From positions 1 through 43,734 of the forward strand of contig JANQJO010000151.1 of assembly GCA_028281605.1 (NCBI GenBank): a stretch of 43,734 nt of DNA, given 5' to 3'. The translations under genes were made by a program, and so were the position numbers. The notes beneath the pieces are model-generated. The model was not told the origin of the DNA. It saw only the letters and a list, made by a program, of their open reading frames with translations, and did not search any database. Each line of letters opens with the position of its first letter. The first letter of the stretch is position 1. Of the stretch, positions 35,627 to 43,734 are shown one piece after another. The stretch comes from Pseudomonadales bacterium (GTDB lineage: Bacteria > Pseudomonadota > Gammaproteobacteria > Pseudomonadales > JANQJO01).

Positions 35627-36487
35627 ATGGTTAAAAAATTGAGTGATTTTGAAAGAAATGTCTTAGATCAAAAAGGAACAGAGGCACCTTACACGGGCTT
35701 GTACGTAAACCACCAGATTGAAGGGGTTTATTGCTGTAAAAAATGCGAGCATACTTTGTATCAGAGTGAGCATAAATTCCATTCTGATTGTGGTTGGCCG
35801 GCGTTCGATGATGAAATTGAAGGGGCCGTGAGGCGGGTGCCAGATGTGGATGGCTATCGCACGGAAATTGTTTGTGCTCACTGTGGTGGGCATTTGGGGC
35901 ATGTGTTTGAGGGGGAAGGGTTTACTGAAAAAAATATTCGACACTGTGTTAACAGTGTGAGCTTGTTGTTTCAAGCGAGGGAGCGGATTAATTATAAAAA
36001 AGCTGTGTTTGCTTCGGGGTGTTTTTGGGGGTTACAATACTATTTTGCACGTGCTCCAGGTGTTGTTCATACACAAGTAGGTTACTGTGGTGGTTTTTTG
36101 GAGAAGCCCACTTATGAGCAGGTCTGTCGGGGTGATACGGGGCATGTTGAAGCAGTGCACGTGGTGTATGATCCTTTGCAAATTTCGTATAACGCATTAG
36201 GGCGTTTATTTTTTGAAACGCACGATTATACGCAAATAGATGGTCAGGGCCCGGATTTAGGTTCTCAGTATTTGTCAGTGGTATTTTGTAGTAATGAGCA
36301 AGAGAGAACTGAGATTGAATCATTAATTAAGATTTTGCAAAATCGAGGTGATCGCGTTGCGACTCAATTGAGGCCTGCTACTAAGTTTTGGCCGGCTGAG
36401 GGTTATCATCAGCATTATTACGAACGTGAAGGGAAACAGCCTTATTGCCACCGTTATTGTGAAATTTTTCCAAAATTTGAGGAGTGA
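35627..36487 (+). CDS. Bifunctional methionine sulfoxide reductase, MsrB-MsrA fusion
   Basis: Repairs both stereoisomers of oxidised methionine. The N-terminal MsrB half (1-120) has the zinc cysteines in YCCKKCE and AHCGGHLGH, the CGWPAF motif and the catalytic Cys in RHCVNSV. The C-terminal MsrA half (125-285) has its catalytic Cys in ASGCFWG and GYCGG downstream. The order MsrB then MsrA is less common than MsrA then MsrB. There is no signal peptide, so it is cytosolic. The ATG at 35627 is used; a GTG at 35621 with GGGGA is possible. Confidence 0.95.
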   Translation: MVKKLSDFERNVLDQKGTEAPYTGLYVNHQIEGVYCCKKCEHTLYQSEHKFHSDCGWPAFDDEIEGAVRRVPDVDGYRTEIVCAHCGGHLGHVFEGEGFTEKNIRHCVNSVSLLFQARERINYKKAVFASGCFWGLQYYFARAPGVVHTQVGYCGGFLEKPTYEQVCRGDTGHVEAVHVVYDPLQISYNALGRLFFETHDYTQIDGQGPDLGSQYLSVVFCSNEQERTEIESLIKILQNRGDRVATQLRPATKFWPAEGYHQHYYEREGKQPYCHRYCEIFPKFEE

Positions 36488-36492
36488 GTTTT

Positions 36493-37236
36493 ATGCCTAT
36501 ATTGACTCATGCGCCGGTAGGGAATGGAGTACGTCTCCGAGAAGTATCATCATCAACGGTACCAGGCACACCCTTATTAGAAGGCGTAGGTGTTCGGCCA
36601 GAAGCGGCACAAGGTAGATTTCAAGGGTACGCAGCAAGCGTTTGTGATGCTATGAGATCAGTCGTTAGTAACGGTGCAGCGATAGTGACGGGCATTGCTC
36701 GTTTTTGTAGGAATAATATTGTATTTTCGGTTGGGCTTCTACTTGGTGCCATGGCCTTGTATCGTATGTTTAATGCTTTGCAAGATGAAAGTGTTTGTGA
36801 TATTGATGCATTCGCATTTCCACGGCAACCTATGAAGCTTACCACCGAAGGTCAGAAATGTATAGAGTCTATTTTTAAGTTGTTTCTAAAGTGTGGTGAT
36901 GATCAACGTTATTGTGCAAAGGTTAAAGAAGAGAGTACTTTGTTTTGGAAGAATTTGAATAATCTTACCTATAATAAGGTTGAGGTGATATTGGATACCC
37001 TGGAAAAAGGAGTGCTGCATGAACAAAGCAAGAATCTATCTGGTGAAAAGGCATGCTATTTCTTAAAGTGGTTCATTGAGGGTGTAGATAAAAATGCTCG
37101 AATGCTAGTTGAAAAAGTGTTTAGAGAGCAGTCAAGCTATAACGCAGCAAATCGTATAAGGGATTGTATGAACGGTAGGGTGCATGGATATGGATGGTCA
37201 GAGCTAGGTCCTCAGACAATTGCCTCAAATAATTGA
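36493..37236 (+). CDS. Unknown protein with one membrane segment
   Basis: Unrecognised 247-residue protein. The first 45 residues are polar and Pro/Ser/Gly-rich, one hydrophobic segment lies at about 74-93 (NIVFSVGLLLGAMALYRMF) and the last 150 residues are charged, Cys-containing and probably helical. It has no cleavable signal. ATG 36493 has GAGGAG eight bases upstream; GTG 36484 is an alternative. The gene overlaps no neighbour but follows the Msr fusion within six bases. It has the same disordered-front design as genes at 19784 and 42041. Confidence 0.6.
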   Translation: MPILTHAPVGNGVRLREVSSSTVPGTPLLEGVGVRPEAAQGRFQGYAASVCDAMRSVVSNGAAIVTGIARFCRNNIVFSVGLLLGAMALYRMFNALQDESVCDIDAFAFPRQPMKLTTEGQKCIESIFKLFLKCGDDQRYCAKVKEESTLFWKNLNNLTYNKVEVILDTLEKGVLHEQSKNLSGEKACYFLKWFIEGVDKNARMLVEKVFREQSSYNAANRIRDCMNGRVHGYGWSELGPQTIASNN

Positions 37237-37300
37237 GTGAAACAGTCATGAGCGATGAATTTTCGTCACCCCAAGTGATGAAAATTGTATTTCACGGTAA
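37237..37300 (+). repeat. Leader-like repeat, copy B (upstream of the OMF gene)
   Basis: GTGAAACAGTCATGAGCGAT, then a 12-bp hairpin (37258-37269 with 37275-37286) around CCCAA with one G-U pair, then TATTTCACGGTAA. It follows the preceding stop codon at once and ends 23 bp before the OMF start. Confidence 0.8.
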
Positions 37301-37322
37301 ATTAATTGCAGTGGCGATCTTT

Positions 37323-38801
37323 ATGACTATTAAATTTTTAAAGATCAAAGGAGTCTTTTTGTTTGGGTGGTTGATGCTGTATTCACCCATATCTTTGCAA
37401 GCTGGTCTACCGAACCTTACTTTAAGTCAGTTTTTGCAAACTTTGCAAAAGCAACACCCTTTGATTAAACAACAACAGCTTGCATCGAGTATTTCTGAGC
37501 AGAACTTTTTGAGTACTTTAGGAGCCCAAGATCTGTTGATATCTGCTGCAGGTCAAGTCAGTGTCGATAAAGAGGCTTTCGTTGCTCCCAACTTATCAAC
37601 AGATTCCAGGTCCCATGTTGCTTCGGTTGCTTTAGTCAAACCTTTATGGTACACCGGTGGCCGTTTAGAAGCAGGCTATAGCCAAGGTTTTATGCGGGAG
37701 TTATCCTCTGTATCGACTGTGCAAGGCTATAGCAATCGTGTTTTTGCTCGCTGGGTACAACCTTTATTACAAAATAAAGGGGGTAGTCTGACGCGTTTAG
37801 AAGCTGATGTGGCTGAATTAGAACAGTCTTTGGTGCAGTGGCAGGCACTTGAGCAGGTTGAAAATTTTATACTTGAACAAGGGCTGATTTATTTAAATTG
37901 GATGGCTTTGCACGCTTCAGACAATATATTGGTTAAACGCCTTAACATTGCACGTGATGAAGTGGCTCGAATCCGAAAAAAACGACAATCAAACTTAGTG
38001 CCACAGTTGGATCTGATTCGTGCTCGTGAAGTTGTTGTTGGTATCGAGCAGAGCTTAGAACAAATTCGATCAGAAAGTGAAGGTTTGCGTCACTACTTGG
38101 CTGTTACTTTGGAGCAAAAGCATTCGTCTTTGACTTACCCTGATACGAACTGGGAACAAGAGCATTTTTTTAAAGCTCTTTCACAGCTGAGTCAGTTACC
38201 CGATCTTGAGAGCGATACACACTTACGCTTATTGAACAGCTTGACCGACAGTGAAACTATTCTGATGCGTCAACATCAGGCTGCACAGGATGCCCGTCGA
38301 GCTGAATTAGACCTTGCTATTGAGGTAGGGTTGGATGATTTGAATCCTGACTGGGCAGATAGCTTTAGATTTGATCAGCCGGATGTTCAGCTTGGTCTGC
38401 AGTATACTTTCCCTTTTAAAAATCGTCGTGCTATACACACAGAAAAGCGTTTATTTTTGCAAATAAAACAATTGCGGCTGGAGCGTGCTAGTATAAGACG
38501 AACTTTAGCGGCGCAGCGGATACAATTGCGACAAGAGCTAATGACGCTATTGCCGACTTTAACTTTAAACCAAAAACAATTAAGTTTAGCTTTGAGAAAA
38601 ACAAAAGAGGAAATTAAGCGTTACCAGCAGGGTCGTAATGATTTTACTTTTGTTTTGCAAAGTCAAGATAATGAACAAGCGGTACGTCAAAGTCGTATTG
38701 ATTTGATGCTTAAATTGCACAGTCTGTACTTACAATATTTGGCTGTAAGTGATCAATTATTGCTAAATGATTTCAGTCTTAATCTTGAAGCTGGTATATA
38801 A
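37323..38801 (+). CDS. TolC-family outer membrane factor
   Basis: Trimeric outer-membrane channel of tripartite export systems. ATG 37323 gives a clear signal peptide (basic n-region MTIKFLKIK, hydrophobic core, cleavage after SLQA). The mature part shows the OEP family pattern with long alpha-helical hairpins (heptads rich in Gln/Leu/Glu such as LEADVAELEQSLVQWQALEQ). A longer frame from 37233 is made of the repeat and is rejected. The stop TAA overlaps the ATG of the RND gene. No periplasmic adaptor gene lies between them. Confidence 0.88.
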   Translation: MTIKFLKIKGVFLFGWLMLYSPISLQAGLPNLTLSQFLQTLQKQHPLIKQQQLASSISEQNFLSTLGAQDLLISAAGQVSVDKEAFVAPNLSTDSRSHVASVALVKPLWYTGGRLEAGYSQGFMRELSSVSTVQGYSNRVFARWVQPLLQNKGGSLTRLEADVAELEQSLVQWQALEQVENFILEQGLIYLNWMALHASDNILVKRLNIARDEVARIRKKRQSNLVPQLDLIRAREVVVGIEQSLEQIRSESEGLRHYLAVTLEQKHSSLTYPDTNWEQEHFFKALSQLSQLPDLESDTHLRLLNSLTDSETILMRQHQAAQDARRAELDLAIEVGLDDLNPDWADSFRFDQPDVQLGLQYTFPFKNRRAIHTEKRLFLQIKQLRLERASIRRTLAAQRIQLRQELMTLLPTLTLNQKQLSLALRKTKEEIKRYQQGRNDFTFVLQSQDNEQAVRQSRIDLMLKLHSLYLQYLAVSDQLLLNDFSLNLEAGI

Positions 38802-41800
38802 TGTCTAATATCTTTGCTGTTTTTGTTCATAATAAACTCTTTGCTTATCTGTTTACCTTTCTTTTAATTTTATCGGGTCTTTTGACTTTAACAACGATAC
38901 AGCGTGACTTATTTCCTGATGTAGAATTTGGAGAAATGTTGATTACAACTCGTTACCCTGGTGCAGCACCAGAGGATGTTGAGTTGAAGGTTACGAATGA
39001 AATAGAAGCGGAAATTAAAACCGTCGATGGCATCAAAAAATATACCTCTTACTCGATGGAAAATTTTTCTTTGGTTCATATTGTTATTGATTCAGATGAA
39101 GCAGATCAAGAGCAAGTTAAAACTGAAATTCGTGAGGCCGTCACACGAGTGACGGAGCTGCCAAGTGAGGTGACAGAGTCTCCCTTAGTGACAGACTTGA
39201 CGACTTCAGTATTTCCAATTATTGAAGTGGGATTGGCCGGTGAGGTGCCTTATGAAGAATTACGTGAAGCAGCCAGAATTTTTGAGAAAAAATTGGAAAA
39301 TGTTCAGGGTGTGTCTAAGTTAGATCGATATGGGTATCGAGATCGTGAAATTCAAATTGAAGTTTCCCCTGATAAATTAAAAGCCTTTGACGTGCCTTTG
39401 TCACAGCTTATTCAAGCCATCAAAGCGCGTAATATTAGGGCAACAGGTGGGTCTTTTGAATCGTATACCAGTGAAAAAAATATTGTGACCTTGGCTCAAT
39501 TTCGTACACCGATGGAAGTGGGGGACGTTATTGTTAGGACTACCTTTGATGGCCCTTCTATTAAAGTCAAAGATTTGGCTGTGATTAATGATGATTTTGA
39601 AGATGAGCGTGTGCTCTCTCGTATGAATGGGGTCTCTGCCATATCGTTTGTGGCTTTAAAAACTGAAAATGCAGATATTGTGCGTACAGTTGATCGTATC
39701 AAATCATTGGTGGAGCAGGAGCAAAAGAATTTACCGGAAGGTATTACAGTATTGTACTCTAATGATGCTTCTACGTATGTTCGTAATCGTTTTGGTATTG
39801 TCGCCAATAATGGTTTATTGGGTTTGGGCTTCTTGCTGGTGACTTTGGCTTTATTTTTAAATATTCGAATTGCTTTTTGGGTGGCCTTGGGTATTCCCGT
39901 ATCAATTTTAGGTGCTTTATTTTTATTGCCAATGTTTGGTTCATCCCTTGATAGTATAACTTTGACCGCCATGGTTTTGGTAATAGGTATTGTTGTAGAT
40001 GATGCAATTATTATTGCCGAGAATATTTATCAAAAACATGAGAAAGGCCTAGCGCCACTGGAGGCAGCAGTTGAGGGTGTAAGAGAGGTATTTAAACCTG
40101 TGCTCACTACAGTGTTGACAACCTTTGTTGCTTTTGCGCCTATGTTTTTCTTGCCGGGCATGATGGGTAAGTTTGTTTATGTGATTCCTTTAACCATTAG
40201 TTGTGCTCTGTTTATTTCTTTGTTTGAGTCAACGATTGCTTTACCGTCCCATATTGCAGAGGGTTTGAAGCACCGAACGAAAGTCAGTAATAAATTTTCT
40301 TTGGATAAGCATTTTTTCGAGAGAGTTAAAAAGCATTATGAAAGTTTACTGAAAAAACTGTTGAAATTGCGTTATCCGATGGTGTTGGTATTTTTGAGTT
40401 GTTTGGGTACGGCTCTTTGGTATGCTTTTGAGCATTTAGATGTGGTATTGTTTCCTTCAAATACCGCAGATCGTTTTATGATTTTATTACAAACACCCAG
40501 TGGAACTTCATTGGAAGCGACTTCAGATCGAGTGAAGTTAGTAGAGCGGGCTGTAGAATCTTTGGAGTCTTATGAGTTGGATTCGTATGCGACTCGCATC
40601 GGCACCTTTGGTGACATTGGTTCCAGTGAGAGCGAAAACCATGCTGCAGTTTTTGTATATTTAACCCCATTTTCTGAGCGTGAGCGTAGTGCTGATGATA
40701 TTGTTGAAGTGTTACGTGCACAGCTAAAAGTGCTTAAAGGTTTTGAAGATGTTCGGTTTATGGTTGATGCTGGAGGGCCACCCGTAGGCCGTCCTATTTC
40801 AATTCGAGTGGTTGGCAGTGCCGATGATTTGCGGGCACAGTTGGCAGATAGTTTAGAACAGGTGATGAGTCATACCCTTGGTGTAAAAGATATAGATCGA
40901 GATGATAAAGAAGGCAAAACTCAGTTAGAAATTAAACTCGATTACGATAAATTGGCCAGATATGCTTTGACTGTGGCTGATGTTGCTCAGCATGTGCGTA
41001 TTGCTTATGATGGTGAGTTAGTCACTAATGTACGTTACGGTGAGGAAGATGTAGACTTTCGAGTGATTTACCCAGCCAAAGCGAGGGGCAACCCCAATTA
41101 TTTAGGTACGTTATCTATTCCAAATCAACAAGGCCGTTTAATTCCCTTGAGTACTTTAGGGTATTTTGAGGAGCGTCCAGGGCCTGCCAATTTAAATCAT
41201 TACAACGGTGAGCGCAGCGTTACAGTGACGGCTGATATTGATGCTGCAGTGACGACTTCAGTGCTAGCGACTCAGGCTATTTTGTCACAGTTTCAGGATA
41301 TGGTCATGTATCCAGGGGTACGTTTAGTGGTGGATGGTGAGGCTGAAGAAACATCGAGTTCAATTAAAGATTTGGCGAAGATCTTTGTGATAGCAATTTT
41401 GGGTATTTATTTTTTGTTGATTTTGTTATTCAGTTCGGTTTGGCAGCCTATTATCGTGATTATGGCTTTGCCGTTTGGTTTGACGGGTGTAATTGTTGCT
41501 TTGATTCTTCATAATGAACCTTTGGGATTTTTAGCCAGTACAGGAGTGATAGGTCTTGCCGGTGTGGTGGTAAATGACTCTTTGGTATTAGTGAGTCGCA
41601 TCAATGATTTGAGGAGAAAAAATCATGCGCAGGTGAGTGTTATTAATTTGGTGGCTCAGGGGACAGCGGATCGTTTGCGGGCAGTGATTTTAACCTCTGT
41701 AACAACGATAGCAGGTTTATTACCTTTAGCGTACGGTCTTGGAGGGTCGGACCCACATATGAGTCCTATGGCTTTGACTTTAGGTTACGGTTTATTGTTT

Positions 41801-41893
41801 GCGACGCCTTTGACGTTATTATTGTTGCCGTGTATTTATATGATAGGGTTTGATGTTTCTCGGCTTTTGACAAGACGGTCGGGTCGAGTATAG
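38801..41893 (+). CDS. RND-family efflux transporter, inner-membrane subunit
   Basis: Proton-driven exporter of 1030 residues with twelve transmembrane helices and two large periplasmic loops. The TM4 relay pair is in GIVVDDAIIIAEN (about residue 401-413). TM10 has GVVVNDSLVLVSR in place of the lysine of AcrB, as in a subgroup of less-studied RND pumps. The first helix (about 11-33) and the ITTRYPGAAPEDVE segment are typical of the HAE/CusA-like superfamily. Substrate cannot be predicted. It pairs with an outer-membrane factor but no membrane-fusion protein is present in the window. Confidence 0.93.
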   Translation: MSNIFAVFVHNKLFAYLFTFLLILSGLLTLTTIQRDLFPDVEFGEMLITTRYPGAAPEDVELKVTNEIEAEIKTVDGIKKYTSYSMENFSLVHIVIDSDEADQEQVKTEIREAVTRVTELPSEVTESPLVTDLTTSVFPIIEVGLAGEVPYEELREAARIFEKKLENVQGVSKLDRYGYRDREIQIEVSPDKLKAFDVPLSQLIQAIKARNIRATGGSFESYTSEKNIVTLAQFRTPMEVGDVIVRTTFDGPSIKVKDLAVINDDFEDERVLSRMNGVSAISFVALKTENADIVRTVDRIKSLVEQEQKNLPEGITVLYSNDASTYVRNRFGIVANNGLLGLGFLLVTLALFLNIRIAFWVALGIPVSILGALFLLPMFGSSLDSITLTAMVLVIGIVVDDAIIIAENIYQKHEKGLAPLEAAVEGVREVFKPVLTTVLTTFVAFAPMFFLPGMMGKFVYVIPLTISCALFISLFESTIALPSHIAEGLKHRTKVSNKFSLDKHFFERVKKHYESLLKKLLKLRYPMVLVFLSCLGTALWYAFEHLDVVLFPSNTADRFMILLQTPSGTSLEATSDRVKLVERAVESLESYELDSYATRIGTFGDIGSSESENHAAVFVYLTPFSERERSADDIVEVLRAQLKVLKGFEDVRFMVDAGGPPVGRPISIRVVGSADDLRAQLADSLEQVMSHTLGVKDIDRDDKEGKTQLEIKLDYDKLARYALTVADVAQHVRIAYDGELVTNVRYGEEDVDFRVIYPAKARGNPNYLGTLSIPNQQGRLIPLSTLGYFEERPGPANLNHYNGERSVTVTADIDAAVTTSVLATQAILSQFQDMVMYPGVRLVVDGEAEETSSSIKDLAKIFVIAILGIYFLLILLFSSVWQPIIVIMALPFGLTGVIVALILHNEPLGFLASTGVIGLAGVVVNDSLVLVSRINDLRRKNHAQVSVINLVAQGTADRLRAVILTSVTTIAGLLPLAYGLGGSDPHMSPMALTLGYGLLFATPLTLLLLPCIYMIGFDVSRLLTRRSGRV

Positions 41894-41933
41894 TTGAAGT
41901 AAAAAAGAAAATTTAATGTGGCATGAAAGTATA

Positions 41934-41992
41934 GAGATTCCCATGAACGATGCAGTTTTCATTACCCGAGATGATGAAAGTGCTGGGTGAAA
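41934..41992 (+). repeat. Leader-like repeat, copy C (upstream of the 45-residue repeat gene)
   Basis: TTCCCATGAACGAT, then an imperfect hairpin with outer arms GCA/TGC and inner TTTCAT/ATGAAA, with ACCCGAG in the loop. The 3' module is reduced (GGGTGAAAGGGG). It also contains a 15-codon frame, not considered a gene. Confidence 0.65.
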
Positions 41993-42040
41993 GGGGGGTA
42001 GATTAATTAAGAGTGACATTTGCAAGGGAAGATTTTATAT

Positions 42041-43734
42041 ATGAGTAGTGAGAAAAGATTACCAACCAGGTGTACTTCTGGGGGTGTCACTGTACCTGTA
42101 CCTGTTCGACCAATACCATCTAGAAGGGAGCTTGGAGGTGGCGGTAGGGCTTATGAGTCATCTCGTTTTGAGACAATGCGTGTGGGAAACCGAAGAAAAT
42201 TCCGTGCTGACCAATTAGGTGACTCAGTGAATCGCGGGAGCGATATATCTTTATTTGTTACCGATGCAGAGAAAAAAATAGGAGAAGCATGTAAGAGCCT
42301 TGATCAATTAAATGTATCAAAAGAGACATTGGAAACGGCTGTTGGTACAATAGAGTTTATTCTCAATAAGTTGTCTTCGTTTGTTAGTCATGACAAACAA
42401 ACGTTGTTGGCATCAGATAAACAAGATGTGTTGAAGTGTGAATTGAGTAATCTGATAAGCAAAGTCTTAACCACAATTGTGGGTATGAAACAGCCTGCTG
42501 CCAGTGTTGTTCCGCTTAAATCACTGTTCAAACAATTAAAAAATCCCTACTGTGAAGTTAATGAAGCGATTTTTTCTAAGTTGATAGAGGCATTTTATGG
42601 ATTCAAAAAAATAGAGAAGAATGGTTTGCAAGAATGCGTATGTGCGACAAGAAGTATGATTGAGTATATTATTCCATGCCATTTTAAACGTTTGTCGGAT
42701 GATAGTGCCAAATCTATGTTGAGTGATACGCTTGCTAAGGAAATATTAAAATCATTACGTGTTATATGTGATGACATTTTGAGCATGAGTGATGATAAAC
42801 AAAAGACACCGTTAGGGAAGGAGTTATATAGCGCGTATGTTTCTCTGCAACAGTTCGCTAAAAAAGCAGACGAGAAATTGTTTTCCAAGCTGTGTACTTT
42901 GGCAAATCCTAATGTAAGTGCACGAGTAGGGCAGGAGGTACAGCTAAACACAAAAGCACAAATAGTAGAAAGAAGTGGCGAGCTCTCGGGATTAGCTTCT
43001 CATTGGTATGGGTTGGCTAAAATGATGAAGACAGCGAAGGAAACGAAGGATAAGCAAGTGTTTGTTTCTTGTGAGCAAGAACTAAGTAGTATGAGAACGG
43101 AGATATTGGCAGAATTATCCTTAACAAATGTAACTTTGAATCCTTGGGTTATAGGTCAATTGGGTTACGGTTTAGTTGTTCATTCTTCAAATGAGATAAA
43201 AGACTTAGTGAGTATGTTGGCGAAGAAAATAAACGACCCTTCGGCAGTTGTGTTGGATGCTCGAGCGATAGCTATGGTCTGTTATGGTCTGCAGAATTTA
43301 GATGGACCAGATAGGTCAACAAAAGAGTTGGTGGGTGCGTTAACAAAACTAATAACAATTTCATGCGAAAAGGAAAAGAAGCCGGAGCTGGATGCTCGAG
43401 GAATAGCTATGAGTTGCTATGGTCTGCAGAATTTAGATGGACCAGATGAGTCAACAAGAGAGTTGGTGGGTGCGTTAACGAAACTAATAACAATTTCATG
43501 CAAACAGGAAAAGAAGCTGGAGCTGAGTGGTCAAAACATAGCTATGAGTTGTTATGGTCTGCAGAATTTAGATGGATCAGATGAGTCAACAAAAAAGTTG
43601 GTGGGTGCGTTAACGAAACTAATAACAATTCCATACAAACAGGAAAAGAAGCCGGAGCTGGATGCTCGAGGAATAGGTATGAGTTGTTATGGTCTGCAGA
43701 ATTTAGATGGGTCAGATAGGTCAACAAAAGAGTT
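42041..43734 (+). CDS. Large helical-repeat protein, 3' truncated by the window
   Basis: Open from ATG 42041 to the end of the window (564 codons). The N-terminus is polar and Pro/Arg/Gly-rich (about 1-70), then a charged helical region of about 330 residues. From residue 406 it has 45-residue tandem repeats with the pattern LDARxIAMSCYGLQNLDGxD, ESTxELVGALTKLITI and KxEKKPE. A degenerate earlier unit (LGYGLVVHSSNEIKDLVSMLAKKI) precedes them. This should fold as an alpha-solenoid. No signal peptide or membrane helix is seen. AAGGGAAG precedes the ATG by about ten bases. The resemblance to solenoid repeats of the FAST/octotricopeptide type is only loose. An effector or nucleic-acid-binding role is possible but not shown. 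Confidence 0.75.
   Translation, partial: MSSEKRLPTRCTSGGVTVPVPVRPIPSRRELGGGGRAYESSRFETMRVGNRRKFRADQLGDSVNRGSDISLFVTDAEKKIGEACKSLDQLNVSKETLETAVGTIEFILNKLSSFVSHDKQTLLASDKQDVLKCELSNLISKVLTTIVGMKQPAASVVPLKSLFKQLKNPYCEVNEAIFSKLIEAFYGFKKIEKNGLQECVCATRSMIEYIIPCHFKRLSDDSAKSMLSDTLAKEILKSLRVICDDILSMSDDKQKTPLGKELYSAYVSLQQFAKKADEKLFSKLCTLANPNVSARVGQEVQLNTKAQIVERSGELSGLASHWYGLAKMMKTAKETKDKQVFVSCEQELSSMRTEILAELSLTNVTLNPWVIGQLGYGLVVHSSNEIKDLVSMLAKKINDPSAVVLDARAIAMVCYGLQNLDGPDRSTKELVGALTKLITISCEKEKKPELDARGIAMSCYGLQNLDGPDESTRELVGALTKLITISCKQEKKLELSGQNIAMSCYGLQNLDGSDESTKKLVGALTKLITIPYKQEKKPELDARGIGMSCYGLQNLDGSDRSTKE
43256..43734 (+). repeat. 135-bp coding tandem repeats
   Basis: Units start at 43256, 43391, 43526 and 43661; the last runs off the window. 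Each is 135 bp and encodes 45 residues. The tract GGTCTGCAGAATTTAGATGG is identical in all four units, so the array is young or kept alike by recombination. Confidence 0.97.

Noticed and set aside
41943..41990. 15-codon frame MNDAVFITRDDESAG, similar to the reading of copy A
   Set aside because: Similarity follows from the DNA repeat; copy B has a frame shift relative to A, so selection is not at the protein level.
43256..43734. CRISPR-like regular repeats at the window end
   Set aside because: The repeats are contiguous, in frame and coding; there are no spacers.

Overview
The window looks like the chromosome of a Gram-negative gammaproteobacterium. The evidence is the canonical rlmE-ftsH-folP-glmM-tpiA-secG cluster, the ponA/pilMNOPQ-aroK locus of type IV piliated gammaproteobacteria, LPS genes (waaF, an LpxL-type acyltransferase), an outer-membrane factor with an RND pump, and a sigma-32 type promoter in front of htpG. 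Coding sequence is moderately AT-rich. Several lineage-restricted proteins have disordered Ser/Thr/Pro-rich N-termini, one carries long perfect-period repeats, and there are many palindromic repeats. This resembles host-associated Oceanospirillales such as Endozoicomonas-like bacteria, but that placement is an inference that needs a database search.

Layout. 1-98 is the 3' end (domains V and VI) of a group II intron. 167-1109 holds a Tae4-type peptidoglycan amidase (type VI secretion effector) and a small four-helix membrane protein in the immunity position, closed by a perfect 18-bp terminator. 1193-2662 (minus) is a two-domain FabG-like reductase. 2706-9513 is the rlmE-ftsH-folP-glmM-tpiA-secG housekeeping block. 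9795-11561 (minus) is gatCA without gatB. 11791-14965 has small unknown genes, a VWA lipoprotein and pantothenate kinase. 15272-16447 (minus) is a probable outer-membrane protein. 16977-18977 is htpG with an unusually long acidic linker. 19379-22741 has two unknown small proteins, SixA, a TraB/GumN protein and an alpha/beta hydrolase. 22836-25397 (minus) is PBP1A, divergent from pilMNOPQ-aroK (26095-31679). 31802-35511 (minus) is LpxL-like, waaF, rhodanese, psd. 35627-43734 has a MsrB-MsrA fusion, an unknown membrane protein, an OMF-RND pair with no adaptor gene, and the start of a large 45-residue repeat protein that runs off the window.

The most interesting non-genic content is a set of structured repeats. 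(1) A leader-like element sits just upstream of glmM, the OMF gene, the terminal repeat-protein gene, ponA and pilM, in each case oriented toward the gene. Its signature is GAAACARYCATGARYGAT followed by a hairpin with TTTTCRTCACCC. (2) Two large hairpins of about 105 bp (9682-9788 and 31700-31804) share a conserved loop but have different stems that still pair almost perfectly. They lie in convergent junctions where usual gene order is broken (secG|gatA, aroK|psd), and a half copy lies in a third convergent junction at 22783. (3) There is also a 184-bp MITE-like element behind htpG, a structured element at 15064-15201, and an imperfect palindrome at 16545-16654 with a half copy at 14981.

Functionally most genes serve the envelope: peptidoglycan (GlmM, PBP1A, Tae4), LPS (WaaF, LpxL-like), phospholipid (Psd), protein export and quality control (SecG, FtsH, HtpG), pili (PilMNOPQ) and efflux (OMF-RND). 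No CRISPR array and no tRNA or rRNA gene was seen.
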